64,000 nucleotides of DNA, from assembly GCA_035578175.1 (NCBI GenBank), contig JAQMRL010000014.1, forward strand, positions 10,499,274-10,563,273, read 5' to 3'. A program made the position numbers and the translations under genes. Under the pieces are notes generated by a model. The model saw only the letters and a program-made list of their open reading frames with translations, was not told the origin of the DNA and made no database searches. Shown in pieces: positions 1-12,559 of the stretch; the stretch's first letter is position 1, and each line of letters begins with the position of its first letter. The DNA comes from Catonia carolina (taxonomy: Eukaryota; Arthropoda; Insecta; Hemiptera; Achilidae).

Positions 1-130
1 GATTCAGTTATTTAATTGGCTGACCAAGTGATAAGAAACAGAACTATTTATTTTAGCCCTGCAACGAACAGATTCAGTGTAAATAATCTGACACTCCACC
101 TGTCTGTTATGGCCAGAATCACTTTCTTAT
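1..130 (+). repeat. Dispersed repeat fragment, family shared with 3885-4065 and 62000-62110
   Basis: The stretch with 'ttaattggctgacc' and 'aacagaactatttatttta' recurs almost unchanged at about 3945-4060 and, in reverse complement, at about 62005-62095. It is the end of a dispersed repeat whose fuller copies lie at those positions. No coding potential was recognised. Confidence 0.7.
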
Positions 131-194
131 TGATATAAAAATCCCCTTTTTTAACCAGGTGTCAAAAAAACTGTTGATGAAGAATTAGTTCAGC

Positions 195-300
195 ATGAGT
201 TCTGAGGAGGAGGAGGAAGAGGAGGAGAAGGAGGAGATGAAAAGGTGGTGGAGAGGGAATAAAAGGTGGTAGAGGAGGAGGAGAGGGGCCCAGAGACAAG
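195..300. repeat. Imperfect (GGA)n purine-rich tract
   Basis: A run of GAG/GGA/GAA triplets, imperfect. The reverse-strand open frame with a poly-Ser stretch comes from this tract and is not a gene. Confidence 0.8.
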
Positions 301-543
301 GAAAAACTCTTTCAAAATCAAAATTAGTGACTTCAATGGAATTCATGCAAAGAGCTTTAAAATTAATAAGACACCACACTACAGTATTTTAAAAATAATA
401 ATTCATTACAAAAGAAGTTATAAATGTTGATTTCGTGGAAGATATCTGAAACTTATCATCATAGCTTACTTGCGTATTTACTGATATTTTATTTTGTCAC
501 ACATACAAATATGCACTTGATTTTTGCCTAGTTCAGTTTAAAT

Positions 544-1170
544 AAAGTATTCACATGTGAGTGATAGGGGCTGTAGAAAGGAAGAGAATAAAAGCTTTTG
601 AAATGTGGTGTTATAGGAAAATGTTAAAGATTAGGTGGGTGGACAAAATAAGTAATTTAGAGGTTCTTAGGCGAGAGAATGTTAAAAGAATACATATAAA
701 TATGAATATGAATATGAACATGTAAATATGCACTTGATTTTTATCTATTTCAGTTTTAATAGAGTATTCACACGTGGGTGATAGGGGCTGTAGAAAAGAA
801 GAGGATAGAAGCTTTTGAAATGTGGTGTTATAGGAAAATGTTAAAGATTAGGTGGGTGGACAAAATAAGTAATTTAGAGGTTCTTAGGCGAGTGGATGTA
901 AAAAGAAATATATGGAAGCTTCTTACTAGAAGAACGAATAGGCTAGTGGGGCATATCTTAAGACAGCCAGTTATTGGTCTATCAAAAATATAGGGTAATA
1001 TTGTGGGAGTGAATTGTTGGAGGAGGCAAAAGTTAGCATATATAAAGCAAATTACAAAAGATGTAGGGTGTTACAGGTTTGTAGATATGAAACGACTTAA
1101 GCAAGATAGAACAGCTTGGAGAACTGCATCAAATCAGTCGAGAGACTGATGACAAAAAAAGTATTCACAT
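544..1170 (+). mobile_element. 5'-truncated LINE 3' end with TSD and internal tandem duplication
   Basis: Codons of the C-terminal tail of a non-LTR reverse transcriptase are visible: a conserved block resembling EAFEMWCYRKMLKI, followed by EVLRR and GHILR. Part of the block occurs twice (about 511-690 and 728-910, offset about 217 bp), so an internal tandem duplication has happened. The piece ends in 'gagagactgatgac' and a short A-run. AAAGTATTCACAT occurs at 544-556 and again at 1158-1170, which fits a 13-bp target-site duplication. Frames are short and broken, so it is a dead fragment. A related 3' end lies at 61795-61985 on the other strand. Confidence 0.75.
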
Positions 1171-1259
1171 TGCACGAGTTTTTTTTTTAGTATTTTAACA
1201 AATGCATCAAAGAATTATGTTTTGTATGAAAAAAAATTAATATTTTAGTTAATTTTAAG

Positions 1260-1415
1260 GGAGAAAAGCTTTTGGAAGAATTGACAACGTTATCATGGGA
1301 TGATAAACAGATATGGTTTAAAAAATCCTTATGTCTAATGATTACATTTGCGATGAGACCAACTGAAATACGACCAAAACATTTATTCACTTTAAACTAC
1401 CGACATTATTTGAGT
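1260..1415 (+). CDS. Odorant receptor gene A, exon 4 (partial gene)
   Basis: This is the penultimate exon of an insect odorant receptor (7tm_6), 52 codons, phase 0 at both ends. It starts after 'ttttaag' and ends before donor gtaagt. It encodes GEKLLEELTTLSWDD, then KKSLCLMITFAM and a segment ending FTLNYRHYLS, which corresponds to the linker after TM6 and the start of TM7 in ORs. It aligns codon for codon with the exons at 42413-42568 and 56286-56441 with only a few substitutions. Exons 1-3 of this gene are not seen here. They lie left of the window or were replaced by the LINE and repeats at 1-1250. The next exon is at 6305-6367, giving a 4889-bp intron. Confidence 0.88.
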
Positions 1416-1469
1416 GTAAGTAGATACAAAAACAAAATTAAGTTTAAAAAATTAAGCTTTAAAAATATT

Positions 1470-2375
1470 TGGTGTGACTGCCGTTGTAAAAAATTTTATT
1501 TTTATTTTATACATAATCACTTATTGTCACCTTCAACATACACTCCTCTATCCCTACAACGGTCCATGCGAATTTTCCATTGTTGGAAACAGTGCTGGAG
1601 TCATCTTCTGTCAGCTCCTTCAGGACACGTGCCACTTTCTCTTTTACAGCTTCCACAGACTCAAATCTTGTCCATTTTAATGCAGATTTCACCTTAGAGA
1701 ACAGGTAGAAGATAATATAACATGTGATGAAACGTAGTACTTATGATCCGGAAACGAAGAGCCAATCCATGCCCTGGAAGAGCCGAACTTCACCGATAGC
1801 CAAAAAAGCTCGAATGAGCAAGTCAAAATTTAAAGCAAGGATGATTGTTTTTTTTATATCCATGGGATTGTGTACCTTCACTGGGTTCCTGAAGGTCAAA
1901 CAATTAAACAATATTACTACCTTGAGGTACTTACTAAACTACGTCAAAGAGTAAGGAAAAAAACGCCCCGAAATGTGGAAGGACAAATCATGGGTTCTCC
2001 ACCAAGACAATGCACCAGCTCATTCCGCGTTATCTGTCAAGAGGTTCCTAACCAAGTACAGCATTTCAGTATTAGAACATCCACCTTATTCACCAGATCT
2101 TGCACCATGTGACTTCTACCTGTTCCCTAAGGTGAAATCTGCATTACAAGGGACAAGCCTTGAGTCTGTGGAAGCTGTAAAAGAGAAAGCGGCACGTGTC
2201 CTGAAGGAGCTGACAGAAGATGACTTCCAGCTCTGTTTTCAAAAATGGAAAATTCACATGGAGCGTTTTAGGGATAGAGAAGGAGTGTATATTGAAGGTG
2301 ACAATAAGTGATTATGTATAAAATAAAAATAAATTTTTTACAATGTCAGTCTCGTTATTTAACAGCCACACCTCG
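1470..2375. mobile_element. Rearranged mariner with inverted duplication of its 3' end
   Basis: The right half (about 1735-2375, + strand) reads as the C-terminal half of a mariner transposase, with WVLHQDNAPAHSA and YSPDLAPCDFYLFP, the D and final D of the DD34D triad. The final terminus 'agccacacctcg' is followed by TA. The left part (about 1470-1730) is a reverse-complement copy of the last ~230 bp of the same element, including the ESVEAVKEK region on the - strand. The element is therefore partly palindromic. It lacks the N-terminal half and first catalytic D region as one frame and cannot encode transposase. It sits inside intron 4 of receptor gene A. Confidence 0.8.
1973..2311 (+). pseudogene. 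Mariner (DD34D) transposase, C-terminal fragment
   Basis: An open frame of 112 codons covers the second catalytic Asp (HQDNAPAH) and the third (APCDFYLF), spaced as in mariner DD34D, then the C-terminal tail ending near GVYIEGDN. The upstream 240 bp (about 1735-1972) encodes the preceding part in shifted frames (PETKSQSMPWKS, YLHWVPEGQ). The N-terminal DNA-binding domain is absent, so this is a fragment. Confidence 0.85.
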
Positions 2376-3480
2376 TATTTTTAAATTAATTTCTTCCTTC
2401 GACGTTTTCTAAAATAATAATAATTTTGATGACTGAACGCACTACGTAAACAACATTGCGTACAAACAAACATACAATATATTGTGGTTCCAGATTATGT
2501 ACAGAAAATGTGTACTAACGTAATCTGAAATTGTAGAAAAAAGTATAAAAATTGAAAAATTAAATATATATGTATAGGTAAACGTTATAAGCTGTTTGCT
2601 AACTGTTTGAAGTGTCCTGCAAAATTGTACCTAAAGTCGGCCATGTATAACTCATATAAGCGACTTAAGGAAAGACTGTACTTTGTACCCTGCCACTGTT
2701 AAATTTGCTATTTTAGGTACATTTTTCATAGGATTGGTGAAAGATAGAAAAATGAAACCTAAGACAACACACTTGTAGAGTTGTTGGGTGGTTCTAGCTA
2801 CTGACATTTTTTAAATTTAATCTATTTGACCATAAAGTTTTTTAAAGGATAACGAATAACATAAAAATTTTACAATTTTTTCATGTTTTTAACATAAATT
2901 ATTAATTTTTTGAGCACCTGAGATAGTAAAAACAATGTCGGTGAATGTGCATGTACATGATACTTAACTGGTAAAAATTTCAGCCTGGTAGGTTAAATAG
3001 TTTCTGAGGAAAACGTACCTGTGTTAAAAATTTTAATTTACGGGAACAGGCACACATAAAAAACAAAATGTACTACACAAAAAAGTTTAATTTCCCATCA
3101 ACAGTTGGTTAGAAAGCTGCACTAAAAGTGGAGAATATTAGAAATAGTGAAACAGATATTTAAAAAAAAAACTAAATTCGGTTTCCACTAAAACAAGCAA
3201 TATGTAAAAATATGAAAAATATTAATTGTTTTTGACATGTTAATTTTTTAGGATAAACCTGATAAAAACTTCAATTGTTTTCATTAAAATAATTTTTTTG
3301 TCGTAATTTAATGTTTTTGTGGTAGATCTAGGTCTAAACTATTAAAAAACATAAAAAACCAAAAATCAAAATTTTCAGTCAAAACTATCATTACAGTCTC
3401 CTTCTAAGTCACTTTTCTCCGTGGTTAATTGGGTTTAGAAAATGACATTATACGTATTCTGTTGAAAAAATATTTAACTT
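2376..3480. other. AT-rich intronic stretch without recognised features
   Basis: Lies in intron 4 of receptor gene A, downstream of the mariner. No frame above about 60 codons with family signals, no terminal repeats and no structured RNA were recognised. It contains many short A/T runs. Confidence 0.5.
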
Positions 3481-3489
3481 ATTCTTTTA

Positions 3490-4065
3490 CTAAATCATTC
3501 TAAAAGATACAGATAGCAGCAGAAGCAAATATCTAAAAATCTTAATTTTTGACATCTCTTGAGTATAAAATGTTCGTAGCGCAAAATCATACTCGCTGAC
3601 TAATTTTACGAAAATAAATAATTTCTGCCAATTTGATCCAACCGGCAGTTGCAATAATTTATGCCTGTTGTTTAGGTCAACAGCCGAAAGGCTGGTTTGA
3701 ACCTCTAGAGGTTTTACTAAGTAAAACGAGGAGTGAGGTGGTTTACCATTGCCTTCCTCACTGAATGGAAAAGTATGCTTATCAGCATGACGGGCCCTCT
3801 GAAAAGCACATATTTTCCACTCTGTAAATGACACTTTCACTTCATTCACCACAGGGTCTGGCTGTACAATGAAATTCATTACTTTCAGAGGAGATAACTC
3901 TGATTAGTGTCTTTTACACCTCTACCTCTTCTGTTCTTAAATAATTCAGTCATTTAATTGGCTGACCATGTGATAGGAAACAGAACTATTTATTTTAGCC
4001 CCGCAACGAACAGATTGAGTGTAAATAATTTGACACTCCACCTGTCTGTTATGGGCAGAATTTAT
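3490..4065 (-). repeat. Dispersed repeat, copy on - strand
   Basis: The stretch around 3680-4060 is the reverse complement of about 62000-62350 with scattered differences, including 'ggcaatggtaaaccacctc' and the flank shared with 1-130. A 129-codon - strand frame (3490-3879) runs through it and matches in part the reading at 62150-62340. That second copy has stops in the frame, so I treat it as non-coding repeat sequence. Confidence 0.65.
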
Positions 4066-4374
4066 GCCTACAAAAGATAATTTACGCCCACTGATATGAT
4101 GTCAGTTCTAGATTTACTATACCAAATTCATTTTAAGAACCAATTGCGAAGTAAACAAACAGTGAATGACGTCACAGCTCCAGAACCGTACGCACCAAAA
4201 GTATTATGTGATTTTAATAGTAGGCGGATGCAAAACGAAACGTGCTTAATACTCATATGAGTAGTTAATTCTTTAGCTTAATAAAATTAAATACTTTAAT
4301 GTTTTTTTATAATTTTAAATGCTTAATTTATGAATAAAATTATTATTGTTTACTAATTTTAAAACTCACTTACT

Positions 4375-4765
4375 TTATTCTGGGCAGTTGTCTGATAAAT
4401 ATTCGATTCCGTCCATCGTATTGTCTAAGTATCCGTCTTCAAAATCAGAATTTGTGCATGAAGATGAGGATGGCGATTCATTGCTTACATTTATTATTAA
4501 ATTGGCAATATGAATATCAACAAAATTGTCCATTTCGCGAAATTCCTTTTCTTCTTTTATAACATGGTTAACACATTCTCGCCACTTGATTGGGGACACC
4601 ACGTTCAGGGCACTGCTAAGCAATTCCTTGATTTCGTTCATTGTGCGTTTTATTATTCTGTGCTACGTATTCTTTCACCTGACTCCAAACTAATTCAATC
4701 GGATTAAGGTTGCAATGGTAAGGTGGAAGCCGTAGCACTGTGTGTGTCCTATTTTCTCCGCTAAA
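4375..4765 (-). pseudogene. IS630/Tc1-like DDE transposase C-terminal remnant
   Basis: On the - strand, about 4765 down to 4640 reads LRLPPYHCNLNPIELVW then QVKEYVAQNN, the third catalytic block (PxHCxxNPIE) of an IS630/Tc1-type transposase. One frameshift later the frame 4641-4375 continues with a tail typical of this family (WRECVNHVIKEE, VDIHIANLIINV) and an acidic, Ser-rich C terminus. Earlier catalytic residues were not found, so this is a broken C-terminal remnant within intron 4 of receptor A. Confidence 0.6.
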
Positions 4766-5600
4766 TTGTCTGTTACGTACTTAGTAAATTGTTTTGAATG
4801 ATTTTCGACGTATCGTAGAATTTTTAGATTACGCTAGTCTATAAAGTAATTACCATTATAATATTATTTTATAGACTTCTACAGTAAATTATGTTTGAAA
4901 CGATTTCAGTAAATAAAAGTCGACTTAACTCTTTGATGCCCAATATTCCTTCAGAGGGGTGCCTTTCCTTTTCAGGGGTTTTCTGCACAGAAGAAGTTTT
5001 TTACTTGTTTTGCCTGCTTTTGTCGAATGCCGACATCGAGCCATATCGAACAAAACGAATTACAACGTGAACTAATAACGGAACAATAACATAACATAAT
5101 AAATAAGTGCACGTGCTAGGTGACAGTTCTCGCTAACAAACACTGTGAGGAAAGGCTAGAGGAAGAAGTGGGAGTAGTAAAATCCGGTACCGCTCTCTGC
5201 GCTGTCTGATGAGTAACCCGTTCAACTAACTAAGGCTACATATCATAAGAAAAAAAACATGACGTCACACATTTTTTGCGTTCGTTTTCCATGAAAACGA
5301 CTAGGAATTTAAAAAAAATAAAAACTAATTTAGAATTCAGTTATTAATTGTAAGCCAACTACATTTTTAAATACTTTAATCAATGTTTAATTAAACAATT
5401 AGCATTTAATATGAAACCCTTCATAAAAAGAAAACACAGTGGAAAATCGATTTTTTAAAAAGAAATTCGTATTTTAAAAGGTCTTGGAAACATGCTGTCC
5501 AAAATCCGTCGAGAGAAAGCGTCCGTATTTGAGATTTTTGGCGCAAACTTGACAGAAAATTGCTTTATTACAACCAGCGCTCAGCTGTATAGTTCAATCT
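4766..5600. other. Intronic stretch without recognised features
   Basis: Part of intron 4 of receptor gene A. No frame or repeat in common with the rest of the window was recognised, except that it may contain the 5' portion of the decayed transposon whose transposase end lies at 4375-4765. Confidence 0.4.
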
Positions 5601-5604
5601 TTTT

Positions 5605-6185
5605 TTTTAATTCCTAATATGTGTACGTTGCAATCTGTTCAATTCTGAACAATAAGCAACCCCATGACCCAATGAGATGAGGAGATGTGTATGACGTGTA
5701 TATGAGGTGTAGTCTTGTACAGACTCAGGTCGACCATTTCTGAGAGAGTATGGTTAATTGAACCCCAACCATCAAAGTACACCGGTAACCGCTGTCTAGC
5801 ATTCAAATCCGTATAAAAGTTACCTTTACTAGTATTTTGTTTTTTTTAGCTTTTTATTTATCGGGAACTGTACATTTTTGACAACTACCCAATTTGATCG
5901 CTGCTTTTGCTGTATTTTTTGACGTGAATAAGGCATGGGTTTGAACAGGGACCCATGGGTTTGAACAGTAGAGCTTGTTCAGGGATGGCTGTCAGCTGGT
6001 CGCCATACAAAGTCGCTTGCCCAACCGGTGTTACTTAACAAATAATAGCGATTTACTACCAGCTGACTGACTGGGCTGGCCCGAAGGCCTCTAGGATTTG
6101 AACCAGGAAACTTCGTCTCCGAAAATCAGCTGTTAAACAGCTGATTTTGGCGACGACTTTACCTCTAGACCAACAGGGTGGGTTA
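5605..6185 (-). repeat. tRNA-derived SINE-like repeat, interrupted
   Basis: Read on the - strand, it opens with a tRNA-like head (about 6185-6085) containing an A-box-like TGGTCTAGAGG and a perfect B-box GGTTCAAATCC, the internal RNA polymerase III promoter layout. Its tail (about 5800-5605) matches 43765-43945 and 58065-58245. A stretch without a match in the other copies (about 5835-6060) interrupts it. This supports a tRNA-derived SINE or SINE-like composite. Identity to a named family is not claimed. Confidence 0.65.
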
Positions 6186-6304
6186 AAGTTCAATCTTAAG
6201 GTCCCTTTTCCTGCAAAGCGTCACATTTTATCTTTCCTCCTGAATCTGTCTTTGAATAATAATTATTATTCTTTAATATATGTGTACTTTTCTAAATTTT
6301 ACAG

Positions 6305-6367
6305 ATGTTACAAGCGGCTTATTCCTACTTTAACATAATTCAAAGTGTTCGAGTGAAACCAGAATAA
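6305..6367 (+). CDS. Odorant receptor gene A, exon 5 (terminal exon)
   Basis: Follows acceptor 'aattttacag'. Twenty codons and a TAA encode the end of TM7, with AYSYFNII matching the conserved SYSYF-type signature of insect odorant receptors. It aligns without gaps to the last exons of genes D (46636-46698) and E (60910-60972), with several substitutions, so gene A is the more diverged paralogue. With exon 4 (1260-1415) it forms the 3' end of a receptor gene that begins outside this window. Confidence 0.85.
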   Translation: MLQAAYSYFNIIQSVRVKPE

Positions 6368-6458
6368 ATTGAAGACCCCAACACAAAATGGTCAAAGTTG
6401 CTTTACCCTCATTTTCTACAGAATCAATTTTTAAGTTAAAATATTGTGAACTGTAAGA

Positions 6459-6503
6459 AATAAAGCACAATTTCTTGTAGCCTACCTTGTACATTTTAAT
6501 AAA
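6459..6503 (+). promoter_or_regulatory. Candidate polyadenylation signals of receptor gene A
   Basis: AATAAA occurs at 6459-6464 and again at 6498-6503, about 95-135 bp past the receptor stop codon, a normal 3' UTR distance. Corresponding clean hexamers are less obvious after exon 5 of D and E. Confidence 0.5.
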
Positions 6504-6570
6504 GATTATTTATTAGTATAACAGTATAATAATAGTTATACTACTTTTTTGAATCCTTAATCCAAATTTT

Positions 6571-7486
6571 TACTTTCTCTTACCTATATGAATGTAAAGG
6601 AAGGAAAGTATTGTTTTCATGTCGATTTTCGAAATCGAGTTTCACCGAATATACAAGTTTTCAGACCCCCTGAAACCAAAAACATGTTTTTAGCAGTTGA
6701 TATGTGTTTGTGTGTGAACAAATATCTCAAGAACGGAACGTCGTATGAAGTTGAAACTTAAAATATAAGTTAGATACTACTATCGGACCCAACACGACAT
6801 TTTCATTAAAATCGGTCAACCGGAAGTCCTAGTTTATTCGTCTCATTTTTCACTTGTTTGCAATTTTCTCAAAATGGCTCCTACGATTTTTTTTAAATCT
6901 CCTCATTTACTAAATTTTTTATGCTCTACAAAATAGGGTAGGCGCCATGTCTCTTGAAATTCTTGGGCAGGCTGTTTTCTCGTAAAATAATTTATTTTAA
7001 GATTCCAGCTTTAATATGCATTTTTGCGCACAACCGTTTATAATAAAAGTAGTAGAAAATTTAAAATCTGCAACTTTTATTGTTAAAGTTTTTTTGTATA
7101 ACGCTTAGTTTAGCGGTAATTAGCGACTTTCTGTTTTTTTCACAAAAATGTATTAAAAAATGTATTTTTTACAGATTTTAGCCTTAGTATGCATTTTATG
7201 ACAAAAGTGTATATAATTAAATTTACAGGAAATTAAATGATCTACAACTTTCATTCAGAGCATTTTTCTCTACAGAACCTAGTTTAGCGTGAAAGAGTGA
7301 TCTTCCTATTTTTAAGCCAAACAAATGTTGATTTTCATTTTGCATCATTCACTCATGATTGAAATAAGGTTATGTTTTTTGAGGTTAGTTTTTTTGTATA
7401 TCTCTAATGTTTTATTACTAACATTAGGTTATATTTTTCATTATTTGCATTGGCAAGAAAAGTCGTGTGAGTGTTTCACACCAAAC
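6571..7486 (+). repeat. Repeat R, near-complete copy
   Basis: Begins TACTTTCTCTTACC and ends TTGGCAAGAAAAGT followed by a short GTGTGAG...TTTCACAC hairpin. The same ~0.9-1.05 kb unit occurs whole or in part at 12863-17484, 28048-34910, 40498-42268, 43955-44990, 44995-46495, 49430-49870, 54986-56140, 56800-57752, 58255-59280 and 59283-60770. The inverted ends (ACTTTCTCTTGCC / GGCAAGAGAAAGT) suggest a non-autonomous DNA element, but no transposase and no clear TSD was found, so its class is open. It separates receptor A from first exon B. Confidence 0.75.
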
Positions 7487-7619
7487 GGTTTTCTTATTTT
7501 GATGAGAATACATATCAGAAGTATGACAGGTTATTAGTAAGACACTTTGTATAACATTCATTTTCATACACATTGCTTGTAATTAATTCTGAATATTAGG
7601 TACCTAAATGAATATCATA

Positions 7620-7965
7620 TAAGCAGTATTTGGTGAAGCCAATAATTTCAGTAACTTTTACTGTATAATTTATTTTAAACAATTATTTCCCTTATTCCCT
7701 GATATTAACACGAAACAATATTACGTCATATATACCATTTTTTTATTAGTTCTTTATAACTCTTACATTGCACTCCAATTCCTTACAATTTATGAAATGA
7801 GTGGACTTCAACAAGCGATATAAGATACAAATTTTCTTTTCTAAATTTAAAACTACAAATTTATACTTAGTACAATAATTTAAAAAAAATCTATTGATAC
7901 AATATTTAATTTCATTATAATTAAATTCGGTTTTCATTAAATAAAAATTTCTATAAATTAATAAA
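7620..7965 (+). promoter_or_regulatory. Conserved 5' flank of receptor first exon B (putative promoter/5' UTR)
   Basis: About 345 bp directly upstream of the start codon are conserved at 17640-17964, 35410-35753 and 50010-50349, and in part at 34974-35304. Shared marks include 'atttggtgaagccaataat', 'gaaacaatattacgtcata' and 'gcgatataagatacaaatt'. Position and conservation make this the likely promoter and 5' UTR, but recent duplication alone could explain the identity. Confidence 0.5.
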
Positions 7966-8945
7966 ATGTTACTTCTATTTTCATATAAACAATTTAATGA
8001 TATTATAAATAGGAATAATATTTTAAATAAAAATATAATAAATCCAAATAAAAAACAATATGGAAAATTTTATATAATGGCATCTAATGAGATATCTGAA
8101 CAAGATGAACTTTTTAGTGATGTATTTAAATATATGTGTTACGGACTTGGTTTAACAATAAACATTAACAAAGATAATAAAATGGAAATACAAATAACTT
8201 TCGTGTATAAAATATATATAATATTAAATATGATTGGTTTAATTCATAGTATAATTGCAAATCAATTTGTATGGGCCCAATTAGATAAAAGAGTTCAAAC
8301 GTTCACGGAAATAAACCATTGGTGTTTTAGTTTGTTTATATTATTAAATATTTATTTTTATAAAAATAATGTAATAACATTATATAATATAATAGAAAAA
8401 CCATTATTCAAAATATACCATAAAATTAAAATAATTATAATTAAGCAGGATGCCATAAATAAAATTATATTTTTAAAAAAAACATTGAGTAACAGTGTTG
8501 TAGTGTATTGGGTATTTGATTCAGTATTGCCAACTGTACAAAACACAATTTTTTTTTTATTACATTATTATTTCCCTTTTTATGATATAAAAGTTGATGT
8601 TCATTTAAAAACACCTCTTGTCCAATTCTATGTTATTGATAATATATTTTTGTATTTACTTATCAGTATTTTACAAGCTTTATCAAAAGGTGTATTGTAC
8701 AGTGTATTCCAAATTTGGTTTTTGATAATGCCTTGTGTTTTCATTAAATTATGCGCTGAAATGAAAATTTTCTGTTCTCTTATAAATTTATTTAACACAG
8801 AGGAATTTAGAAATATTGAAAATGATTGTTTGAATGATAATAAGGATATTATTCAAGATAATGAAGAGACTAAGATATTTCATAATGAAAATAACACGAG
8901 AATGTTCTTCAAGAATGTAATACAACACCACCAAGAGATAATAAG
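7966..8945 (+). CDS. Odorant receptor first exon B (orphan exon 1)
   Basis: Encodes the N-terminal 326 residues plus two bases of an insect odorant receptor, an odorant-gated cation channel subunit that works with Orco in the dendrite of olfactory neurons. Hydrophobic segments lie at about residues 80-102, 117-134, 176-202 and 224-262 (TM1 to about TM4). A second Met at residue 38 is an alternative start. The frame is fully open and ends HHQEIIR. The donor AAG|GTAAGG at 8945/8946 matches genes D and E in phase 2. Distinct residues versus the other copies include Tyr-151 and Leu-253. No exon 2-5 of its own is present before the next first exon at 17965. It is either a stranded pseudo-exon or an alternative first exon using exons of gene D. 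Confidence 0.85.
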
Positions 8946-9237
8946 GTAAGGATATATTCCAATGTTTTACTTTCTTGCCCTTTAATATTACCGGGTTCCC
9001 ACGAGGAAACTAGTGATGGGAAATAAAGCTATTTTTACTTTCGCTTGTCTACCAGGTGGCCCATATGTCGGTTTCCCCATGAGATATGGGACATTTAATT
9101 TTATTAAGTTGGTAGCATCATTTACAACATTCATTAGTTGTCGGTTAACAGTGGCTAGTGTGAAGTACAACTGCCAGCAGTTACATTTTTTTCCTGCGTA
9201 ACGGTACTTTTGTTTACAACAGAACAATGAGTTTATA

Positions 9238-10952
<1,715 letters not shown>

Positions 10953-10984
10953 TATGCTTCAGTTGTGATAGAAGGATTATAAAA

Positions 10985-11580
10985 ATACTGCTAAAGTTTT
11001 ATTTATTTCCTTATTACTCCTCCACAAGAGCAAAGCTCGTGCTTACAGGATTACTCTAATTACAAAAAAATACATAGCACAAAAATAAAAATATAATACA
11101 ACAATTATAACACTGAAAAATGACAAAAAGAAAAAACAGTTAATAACATTATATCACCTATTACAAAAACCAATAAGCCGAACAAACGAAAAAATGATCA
11201 AATAACATTAAAAAACACGTTAATATAAAGTAAAAAACATTTTTAAAAATAAAACAGCAGAATACAAAAAAAAATGAAAATAACAATTAAAACTTATGAT
11301 AACAAAATATTAATAAATTATAATACAAACATCAGCAAAGTTATGAAATAGCATTAATAAAATATGACAAAAAAAATTTCTACCCATTTACTTTACATGG
11401 TTTTACAGAAAAAAATGAAAACAAAAAATAACTTAACTACCTCCCTTATATTTAACTATTTCTTCATACACAAATACAACACATAATACAAAATATTAGC
11501 GCAATATCAGAAACAAAAACACTCTATTATAAATATGCATATATAACTATAACTACTACTAGTATATGACTAATATTTTA
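10985..11580. other. A-rich stretch inside the intron 1 transposon, no gene seen
   Basis: Shared with 19255-19760 and 21655-21740 around first exon C, where a solo LTR has split it. Long A-rich runs, no open frame with family signals. It may be internal sequence of the transposon or an older insertion in it. Confidence 0.45.
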
Positions 11581-11639
11581 GAGAGCCAAGTACTGGAAAA
11601 ATTTAGTGATAAGTATCGAGGTGTGTCTTTACTGACTAG

Positions 11640-12559
11640 GCAACATTTACGAAAGTTAAATAAGAAATTTGGATACATGAAGGAAGCCTATTAAATGCCC
11701 CAATATGTGATCGTCCACAATCGATTTGCAATGACGATAACCTACAAAAGGTTACTGAAGCGTGCGTTTATATCTAATCTTGGTAAATCAACTCGTAATG
11801 CATATTCTGAACTAAGGTTATCACGAACTAGCGTGCAGAGGATGATGAAGGAATTGAAATTGAAACCATTTTCATCCATCTTTACTCCAAGCGCTTCTTG
11901 AGGACTATAGTGACAGTCGCTATCCGTGCAGAAGCCGATCCAAACTTTTTGCAAACAATTTTATGATCTGATGAGGCATGTTTCAAACGCAATGGACTTG
12001 TTCATCGGCATAACTGCGTGTGCTAGTTGGATACAAATCCTCATATTGTAATTCAAAATTAATTTTCCTGGTGTTATGGTACGGGGAGGTATTTTGAGTT
12101 TGGACTGATAAGTCCTTATTTTTTTGAGGGAAATGTTAACTCGGAAAATTACTGACAAATGCTCCTGGAAGTAGTATTTCCAGAACTTGAAAACAATCCT
12201 GTTTACAATATCCAATCGCTCATCTGGCAACGAGATGGCGTCCCAGCACATTTCGGTATCGAAGTATGTGAGTTTTTAATTCCATACTTGATGAATGGAT
12301 AAGTCGTCGTGGTACAATCGAATGGCCTGCGCGCTCGCCAGACTTAACGCCATGTGAGTTTTCACTGTGTAGCGTTGTAAAGGAACTAGTGTATTCTTCC
12401 AAGCCACAAAACCTGCGCAAATTGAAAAGTTCAAATGAAATTGCATTTGACTATGTAAATGACGATAAAATGTTATTGTTGAAAATTTGTGAAACAGTTT
12501 TTAGTCGCTGGATAAAGCCTATAGAGAATCATGGTGGACATTTTGAACAGCTGCTATAA
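11640..12559 (+). pseudogene. Broken IS630-Tc1-mariner (DD41D-like) transposase
   Basis: Reading across frames: an HTH part (MTITYKRLL, then SRTSVQRMMKELKLKPF), a DDE part with WQRDGVPAHFG, then WPARSPDLTPCEF, VKELVYSSKPQNLRKL and the C-terminal IENHGGHFEQLL stop. The expected third Asp reads Glu here (CEF) but Asp in the fragments at 37270 and 51860. Multiple frameshifts make it a pseudogene. From about 11880 to 12570 it is almost identical to 22042-22732, while the part just upstream differs much more. Confidence 0.75.

Noticed and set aside
1272..1697. 141-codon frame taken as one gene
   Set aside because: Only 1260-1415 is the receptor exon; the rest reads through the donor gtaagt into intron and an inverted mariner piece.
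3490..3879. 129-codon - strand frame as a gene
   Set aside because: Runs through a dispersed repeat; the related copy at 62150-62340 has stops in the frame and no domain is recognised.
9013..9227. Paired frames on both strands near 9000, 36800 and 51460
   Set aside because: Cover the inverted end and subterminal part of the intron 1 transposon; no protein signal.
11961..12420. - strand frames of 96 and 66 codons, repeated at 22123-22582
   Set aside because: Antisense shadows of the broken DD41D-like transposase.
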